Assembly: GCA_001897355.1 (NCBI GenBank)
Contig: MKST01000011.1
Span: 392,390-456,389 of the forward strand
From: Solirubrobacterales bacterium 67-14
Lineage (GTDB): Bacteria > Actinomycetota > Thermoleophilia > Solirubrobacterales > 70-9
DNA length: 64,000 nucleotides
Direction of reading: 5' to 3'
Position 1 is the stretch's first letter; each line of letters opens with the position of its first letter. Position numbers and translations under genes: made by a program. Below, one piece after another: positions 35,379-44,162 of this stretch. The notes under the pieces are model-generated. The model saw nothing but the letters and a program-made list of their open reading frames with translations. It ran no database searches and was not told the DNA's origin.

Positions 35379-36248
35379 TTACAGAGAGGGCCGCATCTGG
35401 CGCAGCCGCTTGACCCGCTCCTCGATCGGGGGGTGGGTCGAGAAGAGGCCGGCCAGCCCCTTCGCCTTGAACGGCTTGACGATGTAGAGCGGCTCGGAGG
35501 CTTCGCTCACGTGGCCCTTCATCGGGATGTTGTCGGCGCCTTGCTCCAGTCGGAGCAGGGCCGAGGCGAGCGACTCCGGGTTGCCGCAGATCGCGGCGCC
35601 GCCGGCGTCGGCCGCGTACTCGCGCTGACGGGAGACGGACATCTGGATGATCCCTGCCGCCAGCGGTGCCAGCAGCACCATGGCCAGGGAAGCGACCAGC
35701 GAGAGCGGCGAGTTGTCGTCGCCACCGAACCACATCAGCATGTAGGCGATGTAGGTGATCGCGGCGCCAATCGTCGAGGCGACCGACTGGATCAGGATGT
35801 CGCGGTGCTTGATGTGGGCGAGTTCGTGGGAGACCACGCCGCGCAGTTCGTCGGTCGAGAGCAGCCGGGTGATGCCGGCCGTGACCGCGACCGCGGAGTG
35901 GTTGTAGTTGCGGCCGGTGGCGAAGGCGTTCGGCTGGTCCTGCGGGATCACGTAGAGCCGCGGCATCGGGATCTCGGCCCGCTGGCAGAGCTCGCGCACC
36001 ATCTGGAAGTACTCGGGGTTTTCCGACTCCTGCATCTCTTGGGCCCCGCTCATCTTCAGGGCGATCTTGTCGCTGAAGAAGTAGGAGAAGAAGTTCATGC
36101 CGACCGCGATCAGCAGGAACATGAAGGTCGTGCTCGGGTTGCCGCCGCTGACCAGGTAACCGATCGCGACCAGCAGGCCCGAGAGGGTCGCCATCAGAAG
36201 GGTCGTGCGGAGCGTCGCGCTCCAGGTTGATTGCTTGGTTGTGGTCAT
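35379..36248 (-). CDS. htpX: Zinc metalloprotease HtpX (M48B)
   Basis: 289 aa integral-membrane metalloprotease that degrades damaged membrane proteins. The zinc motif H-E-L-A-H is followed by I-K-H-R-D, and the third ligand lies in R-E-Y-A-A-D-A-G-G-A. Two N-terminal helices (about 14-30, 33-50) and two more after the active site (about 160-215) anchor it. ATG 36248 is selected; an upstream in-frame GTG region lacks a ribosome site. Divergent from the two-component genes. Confidence 0.95.
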   Translation of the reverse strand: MTTTKQSTWSATLRTTLLMATLSGLLVAIGYLVSGGNPSTTFMFLLIAVGMNFFSYFFSDKIALKMSGAQEMQESENPEYFQMVRELCQRAEIPMPRLYVIPQDQPNAFATGRNYNHSAVAVTAGITRLLSTDELRGVVSHELAHIKHRDILIQSVASTIGAAITYIAYMLMWFGGDDNSPLSLVASLAMVLLAPLAAGIIQMSVSRQREYAADAGGAAICGNPESLASALLRLEQGADNIPMKGHVSEASEPLYIVKPFKAKGLAGLFSTHPPIEERVKRLRQMRPSL

Positions 36249-36325
36249 AGGCCGGCATTCTTTCGCGGAAAGGCGATGCAGTCCATAGGGGCTGCCCCCC
36301 ATTCTGCGACCATGGACGCCACCAG

Positions 36326-37306
36326 ATGAAGCGTCGCCCGATCTTCACTGAAGTGCTGCTGCTGAACGCGGCCATGGTCGCCCTGGCTGCGGCGGCCGCG
36401 GCGCTGGTCACCGGGTTCTCGACCGATCACGTCGGGACCCTGGTCCTGATCGCCGCCGCCGCGGCGGCGCTGACCTGCCTGCTCAACGTCGCGATCCTGC
36501 GCCGCCGCTTCACGCCGCTGGAGGCGGTGATCACCGAGATGGAGAAGGTCGACCTCAGCCAACCCGGCGCCAACCTGCCGGCCTGGATCGACGGCGTCGC
36601 TGAAACCGAGGAGGCCGAACGGCTCGAGCTCGCCTTCCTGCGGATGATGCGGCGCCTCGAGGCCGAGCGGCATCGCAGTTCCAGCGCCGCCTTGGCCGCC
36701 CAAGAGGAGGAGCGCGCCCGGGTCGCCCGCGACCTGCACGACCAGGTGAACCAATCCCTGACCGGGGTTCTGCTGCGGCTCGAGGCGACTCGTTCCGAGG
36801 CGCCTCCGGAACTGGCCCCCGAGATCGAGGAAACCAGCCGGCTCGCCCACCAGGCGATGGACGAACTGCTCACGGTCGCCCGCCAGCTCCGCCCCACCGC
36901 GCTCGACGACCTGGGCTTGCGGGCGGCGATCGCCGGCCTGGTCGAACCGCTGGACCGGCCCGGGCTCAGCGCCGGCTTCGCCTGCGAAGACGATCCGTCC
37001 GGACTCGACCCGGATCTCCAACTGGTCATCTACCGGGTCTCCCAGGAAGCGATCGGCAACGCGGTCCGCCACAGCGGCGCCGGCCGGATCGAAGTGGCCC
37101 TGGTCCGGGCCGGCGATCGCTTCGAGTTGACCGTGGCCGACGACGGCAGTGGCTTCACCTTCGAACAGTCGACCTCCGGCCTCGGGCTGGGCGGCATGCG
37201 CGAGCGGGCCTTGCTGGTCGGCGGGGAGCTCGAGATCGAATCCCGGCCCGGCCACGGCACCACGGTCCGTCTCTGGGTCCCGATCCGCGAGGGCGGGAAG
37301 ACATGA
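36326..37306 (+). CDS. Sensor histidine kinase, NarL/UhpB type
   Basis: 326 aa. Two membrane helices (about 9-30 and 36-57) with almost no external loop, a HAMP-like linker, the HisKA_3 dimerisation helix A-R-V-A-R-D-L-H-D-Q-V-N-Q-S-L-T-G containing the phospho-acceptor His, and an ATPase domain with N-A-V-R-H-S-G, D-D-G-S-G-F and G-L-G-L-G-G-M-R-E-R. The absence of a periplasmic sensor suggests membrane or intracellular signal detection. It pairs with the adjacent response regulator, 22 bases downstream. Confidence 0.93.
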   Translation: MKRRPIFTEVLLLNAAMVALAAAAAALVTGFSTDHVGTLVLIAAAAAALTCLLNVAILRRRFTPLEAVITEMEKVDLSQPGANLPAWIDGVAETEEAERLELAFLRMMRRLEAERHRSSSAALAAQEEERARVARDLHDQVNQSLTGVLLRLEATRSEAPPELAPEIEETSRLAHQAMDELLTVARQLRPTALDDLGLRAAIAGLVEPLDRPGLSAGFACEDDPSGLDPDLQLVIYRVSQEAIGNAVRHSGAGRIEVALVRAGDRFELTVADDGSGFTFEQSTSGLGLGGMRERALLVGGELEIESRPGHGTTVRLWVPIREGGKT

Positions 37307-37328
37307 GGGTCGCGGCGGCGGGAGCGAC

Positions 37329-37958
37329 ATGCGGGTGGTGATCGCCGACGACCACGGCATCGTCCGCTCCGGGATCCGGCTGCTCTTGGAACGCCAGGGC
37401 GACCTCGAGGTGGTCGCCGAGGCCGCCGACGGGATCGAGGCCCGCGACACCGTGGTCCGCGAGCGGCCGGACCTGGCCATCCTCGACGTCAAGATGCCCG
37501 GCCTGACCGGCCTCCAGGCGACCCGGGAGATCAAGGCGCAGGCACCGGAAACCAACGTGCTGATCCTCTCCATGCACGACGACGAGCGTTACCTCTTCGA
37601 GGCGCTCAAGGCCGGGGCTTCCGGCTACGTGCTCAAGTCGCAGGCCGACACCGACCTGCTGGACGCGATCCGATCCGTCGAGCGCGGCGAGCCCTTCCTC
37701 TCCCCCGGTGCCCAGCAGGCGTTGATCCGCGATCTGCTCGAACGCGGCGAGCCGGCCGGCTCGGACCTCACGCCGCGCGAGGAGGAGATCGTGAAGCTCG
37801 TGGCCGAAGCGAACACGACCAAGGAGATCGCACAGCTGCTCCACCTCTCGGAGAAGACGGTCGAGAACCACCGTGCCAACGCGATGAAGAAGCTCGGCAT
37901 GCGCGACCGGGTCGAGTTGGTCCGCTACGCGATCCGGCAAGGCCTGGTCGAGCCGTGA
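37329..37958 (+). CDS. Response regulator, NarL/FixJ family
   Basis: 209 aa. Receiver domain with V-I-A-D-D-H at the acidic pocket, the phospho-acceptor Asp in L-A-I-L-D-V-K-M-P-G and Lys in Y-V-L-K-S; C-terminal LuxR-type helix-turn-helix T-P-R-E-E-E-I-V-K-L-V-A... T-V-E-N-H-R-A-N-A-M-K-K-L-G. It is the cognate of the preceding kinase. ATG 37329 follows GGAGCGAC; the frame is open further upstream inside the kinase gene but that is not the start. Its stop overlaps the MFS GTG (GTGA), so it may control that transporter. Confidence 0.95.
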   Translation: MRVVIADDHGIVRSGIRLLLERQGDLEVVAEAADGIEARDTVVRERPDLAILDVKMPGLTGLQATREIKAQAPETNVLILSMHDDERYLFEALKAGASGYVLKSQADTDLLDAIRSVERGEPFLSPGAQQALIRDLLERGEPAGSDLTPREEEIVKLVAEANTTKEIAQLLHLSEKTVENHRANAMKKLGMRDRVELVRYAIRQGLVEP

Positions 37959-39187
37959 GCAGGCCACTCCAGTTCGAAGACACGGGCGAGCACACGCTGC
38001 CGGTCAGCGGCTACCAGGCGGTCCTGGCTGTTCCAGGGGTTTGGCGCCTGCTCAGCAGCGCCTTGCTCGGCCGGTTGCCGATCGGGACTGCCTCGCTCGC
38101 CATCCTGCTCCTGATCCGCGAGGAGAGCGGCTCTTTCGGCCTGGCCGGAATCACGGTCGGGGCCTATGCCCTGACCAGCGCGATCGCAGCCCCGATCCAG
38201 GGGAGGCTGCTCGACCGGTTCGGTCCGCGTCGGGTGCTTCCCCCGGCTGCGATCGGGCAGGCCGTGGCGCTGGTCGCCGTGGTCCTGACCGCGCAGGCCG
38301 GCGCTTCCGACTTCGCGGTTGTGCTCGCGGCCGGGATTGCCGGCGCGCTGGTACCGCCGATCTCGGCCACGGTGCGGGTGCTCTGGCCGGAGATCGTCCG
38401 CTCGCCGCAAGCAGTCGAGTCCGCCTACGCACTCGACGCGACGGCGCAGGAGCTGATCTGGACCAGCGGGCCGTTGATCGTGGCCGCCGCGGTCGCGCTG
38501 GCCGGTCCGGCGACCGCGGTGCTGATCACGGTCGCGGTTCTACTGGCCGGTACCTCGCTGTTCGTCACCGCTCCCCCGCTCCGCTCCTGGCCGCGGCACG
38601 AGAAGCCCGATTCCCGGGCCGGCGCCCTCGCCAGCCTGGCGTTTCGGATGCTGCTCGGTGCGACCCTGATGATGGGCGTCGGGCTGGGCACGGTCGAGGT
38701 CGGCCTGCCTGCCCTGGCCGTCGCGATCGATTCGGCTCCGATCGCGGGAGTGCTGCTCGCCGTCTGGAGCCTCGGCAGCATGGCGGGTGGCATCGCCTAC
38801 GGCGCCCGCACATGGGGATCCCGGGTCGGCTTGAGATTCGCCGCCCTGCTCGGCGTCAACGCGATCGCGATCCTCCCCCTGATCCTGGCCGGATCGCTGG
38901 GCGCGGCTATCCCGCTCGCCGTCCTCGCCGGGATCCCGGGAGCCGCGGCCCTCTCCTGTCTTTACGTGCTGGTCGGCCGCGAGGCACCGAAAGGAACGAT
39001 GGCGGAAGCGTTCACCTGGAGCCTCGCGGCGTTGATCACCGGCATCGCCGCCGGTTCGGCGATCGCTGGGCAACTAGTTGACTCGCATGGCGCCGGCCGC
39101 GCCTTCGCACTCGGCGCCGCGTCGATCGGTGCCGCCGCCCTGATCACGCTGCTCGGCCCGATCCGGCACGGGATGGCCGAACCATGA
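37955..39187 (+). CDS. MFS transporter
   Basis: 410 aa with about 12 hydrophobic segments and the loop 2-3 motif G-R-L-L-D-R-F-G-P-R-R typical of the major facilitator superfamily. Closest in style to small drug or metabolite exporters with L-L-I-R-E-E-S-G-S-F near helix 2; the substrate is unknown. GTG 37955 overlaps the response-regulator stop. Its stop overlaps the GNAT gene (ATGA), giving a kinase-regulator-MFS-GNAT transcript. Confidence 0.9.
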   Translation: MSRPLQFEDTGEHTLPVSGYQAVLAVPGVWRLLSSALLGRLPIGTASLAILLLIREESGSFGLAGITVGAYALTSAIAAPIQGRLLDRFGPRRVLPPAAIGQAVALVAVVLTAQAGASDFAVVLAAGIAGALVPPISATVRVLWPEIVRSPQAVESAYALDATAQELIWTSGPLIVAAAVALAGPATAVLITVAVLLAGTSLFVTAPPLRSWPRHEKPDSRAGALASLAFRMLLGATLMMGVGLGTVEVGLPALAVAIDSAPIAGVLLAVWSLGSMAGGIAYGARTWGSRVGLRFAALLGVNAIAILPLILAGSLGAAIPLAVLAGIPGAAALSCLYVLVGREAPKGTMAEAFTWSLAALITGIAAGSAIAGQLVDSHGAGRAFALGAASIGAAALITLLGPIRHGMAEP

Positions 39188-39864
39188 GCGACGCCGAGCG
39201 GGTGGTGCTCGGCCCTGGGATCGAGGTGCTGATCCGACCGATCCGGGCGACCGACAAGCACCTGCTGGCCGACGGTTTCGAGCGGCTCAGCCCCCAATCC
39301 CGCTTCCAGCGGTTCTTCGCCCCGGTGGTCCGGCTGACCGAGACCGACCTCGCCTACCTGACCGAGGTCGATCACCGGACTCATGAGGCGCTGGTCGCGA
39401 TCGACCCCGACGAGGGCGACTTGATCGGTGTGGCCCGGTACATCCGTACCTCGCCTTACCGTGACCGGGAGGCAGAGGTCGCGATCGTGATCGCCGATCA
39501 TTGGCGTGGGCGCGGCCTCGGTAAGGCACTGCTTTCGAGGCTTTCTATCCGAGCCCGCGAGGAGGGCGTCACCCACTTCCTGGCGGTGGTCCTGGCGGAC
39601 AACACCGACGCGACCGACCTGTTCGAGAACTTCGCCCCCAGGAAGACGCACACGTCGGTCGGCGATCCGGGCCAGGTCGAGGTCCGGATCGACCTGCCGT
39701 GGAGCGGCGAGTTCTCCGATTCGGCGCTCGGATACGCGCTTCGCTCGGCCGCCCGGGGCAGCCACAGGTTCCGCACTTGGCGGCGGATGAAGCGGCGACT
39801 GCGTCGCCGGCGAAAAGCCCGGGAACAGCGAACCGGGTCGCCTGAAATCAGCAAAACCGACTAG
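39184..39864 (+). CDS. GNAT family N-acetyltransferase
   Basis: 226 aa. The acetyl-CoA binding motif R-G-R-G-L-G-K-A-L-L lies centrally, preceded by V-A-I-V-I-A-D-H-W. The N-terminal I-R-P-I-R-A-T-D-K and S-P-Q-S-R-F-Q-R-F-F resemble the GNAT domain of protein lysine acetyltransferases such as mycobacterial Pat, though no cAMP-binding domain is present. The C-terminal 40 residues are very basic. Substrate unknown; coupled to the MFS gene by an ATGA overlap. Confidence 0.88.
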   Translation: MSDAERVVLGPGIEVLIRPIRATDKHLLADGFERLSPQSRFQRFFAPVVRLTETDLAYLTEVDHRTHEALVAIDPDEGDLIGVARYIRTSPYRDREAEVAIVIADHWRGRGLGKALLSRLSIRAREEGVTHFLAVVLADNTDATDLFENFAPRKTHTSVGDPGQVEVRIDLPWSGEFSDSALGYALRSAARGSHRFRTWRRMKRRLRRRRKAREQRTGSPEISKTD

Positions 39865-39882
39865 TGCTCTAGGATTTATCTG

Positions 39883-40362
39883 ATGCTCTTCTCGACCAAA
39901 GCCGAGTACGGAGTTCGCCTGATGGTCGAACTCGGACGCCAGCCCAACACCGGCCCGGTCTCGCTGAACGCGATCGCCGAGGCCGAACGCCTGCCCCTTT
40001 CCTATCTGGAGCACCTGGTGGCGAAGCTGCGCCAGGCCGGGCTGGTCACCTCCACCCGCGGTGCCCATGGCGGCTACAGCCTCGCCTACCCGGCCGAGGA
40101 AATCACGATGGTCGAGGTCGTCGAGGCGCTGGAGGGGCAGATCGCCCCGATGGAGTGCTTCCACGAGACCCCCGAAGGCAAGGTCCTCTGCTCACATGAG
40201 GCGGACAGCGACCGGGCCTGCGCGACCAAATTGCTCTGGACCCGGGTTCAGAGCGGCGTGACCAAGGCGCTGGCCGGCACCACGCTGGCCGAGCTGGTCG
40301 AGTTCTCGCGCCCCGCCGCAGAGCGGGCAACAAACAAGACCGCCGTCGGCAGCGCCGCCTGA
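39883..40362 (+). CDS. Rrf2-family transcriptional regulator, IscR/SufR-like
   Basis: 159 aa winged-helix repressor: Y-G-V-R-L-M-V-E-L, the recognition-helix region L-S-Y-L-E-H-L-V-A-K-L-R-Q-A-G-L-V and wing R-G-A-H-G-G-Y-S-L-A. Three cysteines, C92, C103 and C113, sit where IscR and RsrR/NsrR proteins bind an Fe-S cluster. Its place 36 bases before sufC makes control of SUF genes by cluster status likely. The gene has no neighbour on its 5' side except the GNAT gene, 18 bases away. Confidence 0.92.
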   Translation: MLFSTKAEYGVRLMVELGRQPNTGPVSLNAIAEAERLPLSYLEHLVAKLRQAGLVTSTRGAHGGYSLAYPAEEITMVEVVEALEGQIAPMECFHETPEGKVLCSHEADSDRACATKLLWTRVQSGVTKALAGTTLAELVEFSRPAAERATNKTAVGSAA

Positions 40363-40398
40363 GCGCGCCGCACGGTACTGATCCGAACGGAGTAACCA

Positions 40399-41163
40399 GT
40401 GGCAGAACTTGAAATCAAGAACCTTCACGTCCGCGTCGAGGAGAAGGAAATCCTCAAAGGCCTCGACCTGACCGTCGAGAAGGGCCGCATCCATGCGCTG
40501 ATGGGGCCGAACGGTTCCGGCAAGTCGACCCTTGCCAACGTGGTCATGGGCCACCCGGCGCTCGAGGTCACCGAAGGCACGATCAGCTTCGACGGCGAGG
40601 ACATCACCGACGCCGGTCCGGACGAGCGCTCCCAGCTCGGCCTCTTCATGGCCTTCCAGTACCCGGTCGCGATCCCCGGCGTCGCGGTCAGCAAGTACCT
40701 GCGGATGATCCTCAACGCCCAGCGTGAGGCGCGAGGCGAGCAGCCGCTGAAGATCAAGGAGTTCGCCGCCCAGGCCCGCGAGGCGATGGAGCTGGCCAAC
40801 ATCCCCCAGGATTTCTCCAGCCGCTACCTCAACGACGGTTTCTCCGGCGGTGAGAAGAAGCGCATGGAACTGCTGCAGCTGGCTCTGCTCAAGCCGCAGA
40901 TCGCGATCCTCGACGAGACCGATTCCGGCCTCGACATCGATGCGCTCCGCACGGTCGCCGAAGGGATCAACAAGTTCGCCGGCCCGGACATGGGCGCCCT
41001 GGTCATCACCCACTACCAGCGCCTGCTCCACATGGTCGAGCCGGATGTGGTCCACGTGATGTACGACGGCCGGATCGTCAAGGAAGGCGGCAAGGAACTC
41101 GTTGACCAGCTCGAGGCCGAAGGCTACGGCTGGATCAAGGAGGAGGTCGAGGCGGCCGCCTGA
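40399..41163 (+). CDS. sufC: Fe-S cluster assembly ATPase SufC
   Basis: 254 aa ABC-type ATPase of the SufBCD scaffold. Walker A G-P-N-G-S-G-K-S-T, the SufC-type signature F-S-G-G-E-K-K-R, Walker B I-A-I-L-D-E-T-D-S-G-L-D and the H-loop V-I-T-H-Y are present. It partners SufB and SufD, which here are encoded about 3.5 kb away rather than beside it. GTG 40399 follows GGAG. Its stop overlaps sufS (TGATG). Confidence 0.97.
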   Translation: MAELEIKNLHVRVEEKEILKGLDLTVEKGRIHALMGPNGSGKSTLANVVMGHPALEVTEGTISFDGEDITDAGPDERSQLGLFMAFQYPVAIPGVAVSKYLRMILNAQREARGEQPLKIKEFAAQAREAMELANIPQDFSSRYLNDGFSGGEKKRMELLQLALLKPQIAILDETDSGLDIDALRTVAEGINKFAGPDMGALVITHYQRLLHMVEPDVVHVMYDGRIVKEGGKELVDQLEAEGYGWIKEEVEAAA

Positions 41164-42428
41164 TGGCAGCCGACTCCGCCAGCCCCGCTGCCGCACCGGC
41201 AACCTTGTCGGTCGACCAAATACGGGCGCAGTTCCCGATCCTCGGCCGTGAGGTGAAGGGGAAGCCGCTGACCTACCTCGACAACGGGGCGACTTCGCAG
41301 AAGCCGCTGGCCGTGATCGAGGCCATGGACCGCTACTACCGCGAGCACAACGCGAACGTCCATCGCGGGGTCCACACCCTCTCGGAAGAAGCGACCGACC
41401 TGTACGAGGGCGCCCGGGCCAAGGTCGCGGGGCTGCTCGGTGCCCCCTCCCCCCGCGAGGTCGTCTTCACCCGCAACGTCACCGCGGCGCTCAATCTCGT
41501 GGCCCAGTCGTGGGGTGCCGCGAACCTCGGTCCCGGTGACCGCATCCTGCTGACCGAGATGGAACACCACGCCAACATCGTGCCGTGGTACCTGGTCGCC
41601 CAGCGCACCGGGGCGGAGCTGGAGTTTGCCCCGATCGACGAAGAGGGCCGGCTCGACCGGGGCGCCTTGGCCGAGGCGCTGGCCCGCGGCCCGAAGGTCT
41701 TCGCCTTCACCCACGTCTCGAATGTGCTCGGCACGAAGAACCCGGTGGCCGAACTGATCGCCGAGGCGAAGGCTGCCGGGGCCCTGACCGTCGTCGACGG
41801 CGCCCAGTCGGTGCCGAAGTTCCCGGTCGACGTGACCGAGGTCGGCGCCGACTTCTACGGCTTCACCGGCCACAAGCTCTACGGCCCGACCGGGATCGGC
41901 GTGATCTGGGGCCGGCGCGAGCTCTGGGAAGGGCTGGAGCCTTTCGAGGGCGGCGGCTCGATGATCAACAAGGTCACACCCGAGAAGATCACCTGGGCCT
42001 CGGTACCGGCGAAGTTCGAGGCCGGCACCCCGCCGATCGCCGAGGCGGCCGGGCTCGCCGCCGCGGTCGACTGGGTCCAGGAGGTCGGCTTCCCAGTAAT
42101 CGAAGCGCATGAGGCCGAGCTGACCGCCTACGCCCTCCCCCGCCTGGCCGACGTGCCGGGCCTGACCATCTTCGGCCCCGATGACACGGTGGACCGCGAG
42201 GGCATCATCTCCTTCGAACTGGACGGGGTCCACCCCCACGACGTTTCCGAGATCCTCGACCGCCACGGCGTCGCGGTCCGGGCCGGCCACCACTGCGCCC
42301 AGATCCTGATGCGGAAGCTCGGGGTCGCGGCCACCACCCGGGCCAGCTTCGCCGCCTACAACACGACCGACGAAGTCGACACCCTGATCGAAGCCCTCCA
42401 CGACGCCCGCCGCGTTTTCGACCTCTGA
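41163..42428 (+). CDS. sufS: Cysteine desulfurase SufS
   Basis: 421 aa class II cysteine desulfurase, PLP-dependent, releasing sulfur from cysteine for Fe-S clusters. PLP lysine K238 lies in T-G-H-K-L-Y-G-P-T-G and the persulfide cysteine C378 in R-A-G-H-H-C-A-Q. The H-R-G-V-H-T-L-S motif is typical of SufS. It is coupled to sufC by overlap and acts with SufU, encoded after a 107-base gap that contains a conserved stem-loop. Confidence 0.97.
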   Translation: MAADSASPAAAPATLSVDQIRAQFPILGREVKGKPLTYLDNGATSQKPLAVIEAMDRYYREHNANVHRGVHTLSEEATDLYEGARAKVAGLLGAPSPREVVFTRNVTAALNLVAQSWGAANLGPGDRILLTEMEHHANIVPWYLVAQRTGAELEFAPIDEEGRLDRGALAEALARGPKVFAFTHVSNVLGTKNPVAELIAEAKAAGALTVVDGAQSVPKFPVDVTEVGADFYGFTGHKLYGPTGIGVIWGRRELWEGLEPFEGGGSMINKVTPEKITWASVPAKFEAGTPPIAEAAGLAAAVDWVQEVGFPVIEAHEAELTAYALPRLADVPGLTIFGPDDTVDREGIISFELDGVHPHDVSEILDRHGVAVRAGHHCAQILMRKLGVAATTRASFAAYNTTDEVDTLIEALHDARRVFDL

Positions 42429-42439
42429 GCCCGCGGTCC

Positions 42440-42492
42440 CGAGCTAGGTTCGATTTGCAAGTGCTATAGCCGAGCAACTCGAACCTAGCTCG
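42440..42492. repeat. Intergenic stem-loop repeat, copy 2 (GCTATA loop)
   Basis: Arms 42440-42458 (CGAGCTAGGTTCGATTTGC) and 42474-42492 pair over 19 bases with a single mismatch around a 15-base loop (42459-42473) that contains GCTATA. Same arm core, loop length and loop motif as 17954-18004. It begins 12 bases after the sufS stop and precedes sufU, so it may partially terminate or protect the rrf2-sufC-sufS transcript. Confidence 0.85.
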
Positions 42493-42535
42493 GCTTCAAC
42501 GGCGACATAGCCGCTCAGCTAACCTCGTCTGACCG

Positions 42536-42961
42536 ATGGAAGAGCTCTACCGCGAACAGATCCTCGAGCATTACAAGCGTCCCCACAATTTCGGGGAGAT
42601 CGAGAACCCCGACCTCGAGTTCGAGGACACGAACCCGTTCTGCGGCGACGAGCAGCACGTGATGATCAAGCTCGATGAGGACGACCGGGTCAGCGAGGTC
42701 AAGTTCGAGGGCCAAGGCTGTGCGATCTCCACCGCCGCCACCTCCCTGCTGACCGACGAACTGGTCGGGATGACCCGCGAAGAGCTGATCAAGCTGCCCA
42801 AGGAATACGTCCTCGACCTGCTCGGCATCGACATCTCCGCCACCCGCATGAAGTGCGCCCTGCTCGGCCTCAAGGTCGTGAAAAGCGCCGGCCTGGGCCA
42901 GATCGCCGACTGGGAAGACTCCGGAGAGCAGGGAGACCCCTCCCTGGCCTCCGAGATCTAG
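42536..42961 (+). CDS. sufU: Fe-S cluster assembly sulfur-transfer protein SufU
   Basis: 141 aa zinc-containing sulfurtransferase that accepts the persulfide from SufS. Ligand positions are visible: C36 with D38 in N-P-F-C-G-D, the cysteine of G-C-A-I-S and that of M-K-C-A-L-L. The start Y-R-E-Q-I-L-E-H-Y-K-R-P-H-N and length match the family. Its stop lies one base from the convergent MFS gene stop. Confidence 0.95.
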   Translation: MEELYREQILEHYKRPHNFGEIENPDLEFEDTNPFCGDEQHVMIKLDEDDRVSEVKFEGQGCAISTAATSLLTDELVGMTREELIKLPKEYVLDLLGIDISATRMKCALLGLKVVKSAGLGQIADWEDSGEQGDPSLASEI

Positions 42962-42962
42962 G

Positions 42963-44162
42963 TCAAGCCCGATCCGCCTCGACCCGACCGGCACCGGCGG
43001 CCGGGGCGAGGACCATGGTCAAGGTCAAGACGCCGAGCACGACCAGCATCGCCATCCGGAGGCCGAAGTGCTCGCCCAGGAAACCGAGCAGCGGCGGGCC
43101 GACCAGGAAGGCGATGTAGCCGGCGACCGCGACGAAGCCGACCCTGGCGACGGAGTCGGGGCCCGATTCGCTGGCCGCGGCGATCGAGAGCGGGAACCCG
43201 AGCGAAATGCCCAGACCCCAAAGCATCACCGCGAGACCGGCCACCGCGGGACTGTCGACGAAGATCACGATGGCGACGCCCACCGCGGCAAGCATCGCGC
43301 CCCCGCGCAGGATGACCACGCGTCCGTACCTCTCCAGCAGTCGCCGGCCGCCGAAGCGGCCCAACGTCATCGTCGCCGCGAAACCCGCATAGATCAGCGA
43401 CCCGGAGGATTCATCGAGGTCGAACCCGTCAACCGTCAGCAGGGGCAGCCAGTCGGTCGCTGATCCTTCCGCCAAGGCCACCGAGAGCAAGATCGCGGCG
43501 ATCATCAACAGGCGGACGTCCTTCCACAACGGCTGCGTTTCGACCGCTTCGGCCTCTCGATCGGGGGACTCCGAGACGCCCGTGCCCTTGCCGAATCCGG
43601 GCGCAATCCCCCTGATCGCCCAGGCCAAGGCAGGTATCGAAACCGCCACCACGGCGGCCAGGTGGGCGGTGACCGGGAAATCAGCCGTGGTGAGCGCGAT
43701 CCCGAGCACGGCGCCGGCCAAGGTGCCGGCGCTGAAGAAACCGTGCAGCTCGACCAGGACCGGGGCTCCGGACAACCGCTCGACCTCGGCCCCTTCGATG
43801 TTGATCGCGACCTCGGCCGACCCGATCCCCGCCCCGAAGCACATCAGCCCGAAGAAGACGAGCGGCCCCGATGAGGCTCCCGCCCCCAGTGCGACCAAGG
43901 CCACACCGAAAATCAGCAGGCTGAGGCCGTTGAGGATCACGGTCCGGGTCCCGAACCTCCGGACCAACCCGGTCGAACTGAGGATGCCGCTCATCGAACC
44001 GATCGAGACGCCGAACAGCAGTAGTCCCATTTCGGCGGTCGTGGCCGAAAGGGCGTCCCGGATCGCCGGGGTTCTCGTCACCCACGACGCGAGCGCGAAG
44101 CCGGGAACGAAGAGGAATATGTAGGTCGAGATCCTGCGTCTGAGAAGCAATGTGTCCGTCAC
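42963..44162 (-). CDS. MFS transporter (YbjJ/FucP-like)
   Basis: 399 aa with about 12 membrane helices. F-V-P-G-F-A-L-A-S-W-V-T-R-T-P-A-I-R-D near the start and R-R-F-G-T-R-T after helix 2 are typical of the YbjJ/sugar-permease-like branch of the MFS. It is inserted, in reverse orientation, between the two SUF blocks. Its 5' end shares a 217-base divergent region with the Rieske-sufB-sufD operon, which includes the IdeR-like box, so iron could influence it too (inference). Confidence 0.88.
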   Translation of the reverse strand: MTDTLLLRRRISTYIFLFVPGFALASWVTRTPAIRDALSATTAEMGLLLFGVSIGSMSGILSSTGLVRRFGTRTVILNGLSLLIFGVALVALGAGASSGPLVFFGLMCFGAGIGSAEVAINIEGAEVERLSGAPVLVELHGFFSAGTLAGAVLGIALTTADFPVTAHLAAVVAVSIPALAWAIRGIAPGFGKGTGVSESPDREAEAVETQPLWKDVRLLMIAAILLSVALAEGSATDWLPLLTVDGFDLDESSGSLIYAGFAATMTLGRFGGRRLLERYGRVVILRGGAMLAAVGVAIVIFVDSPAVAGLAVMLWGLGISLGFPLSIAAASESGPDSVARVGFVAVAGYIAFLVGPPLLGFLGEHFGLRMAMLVVLGVLTLTMVLAPAAGAGRVEADRA

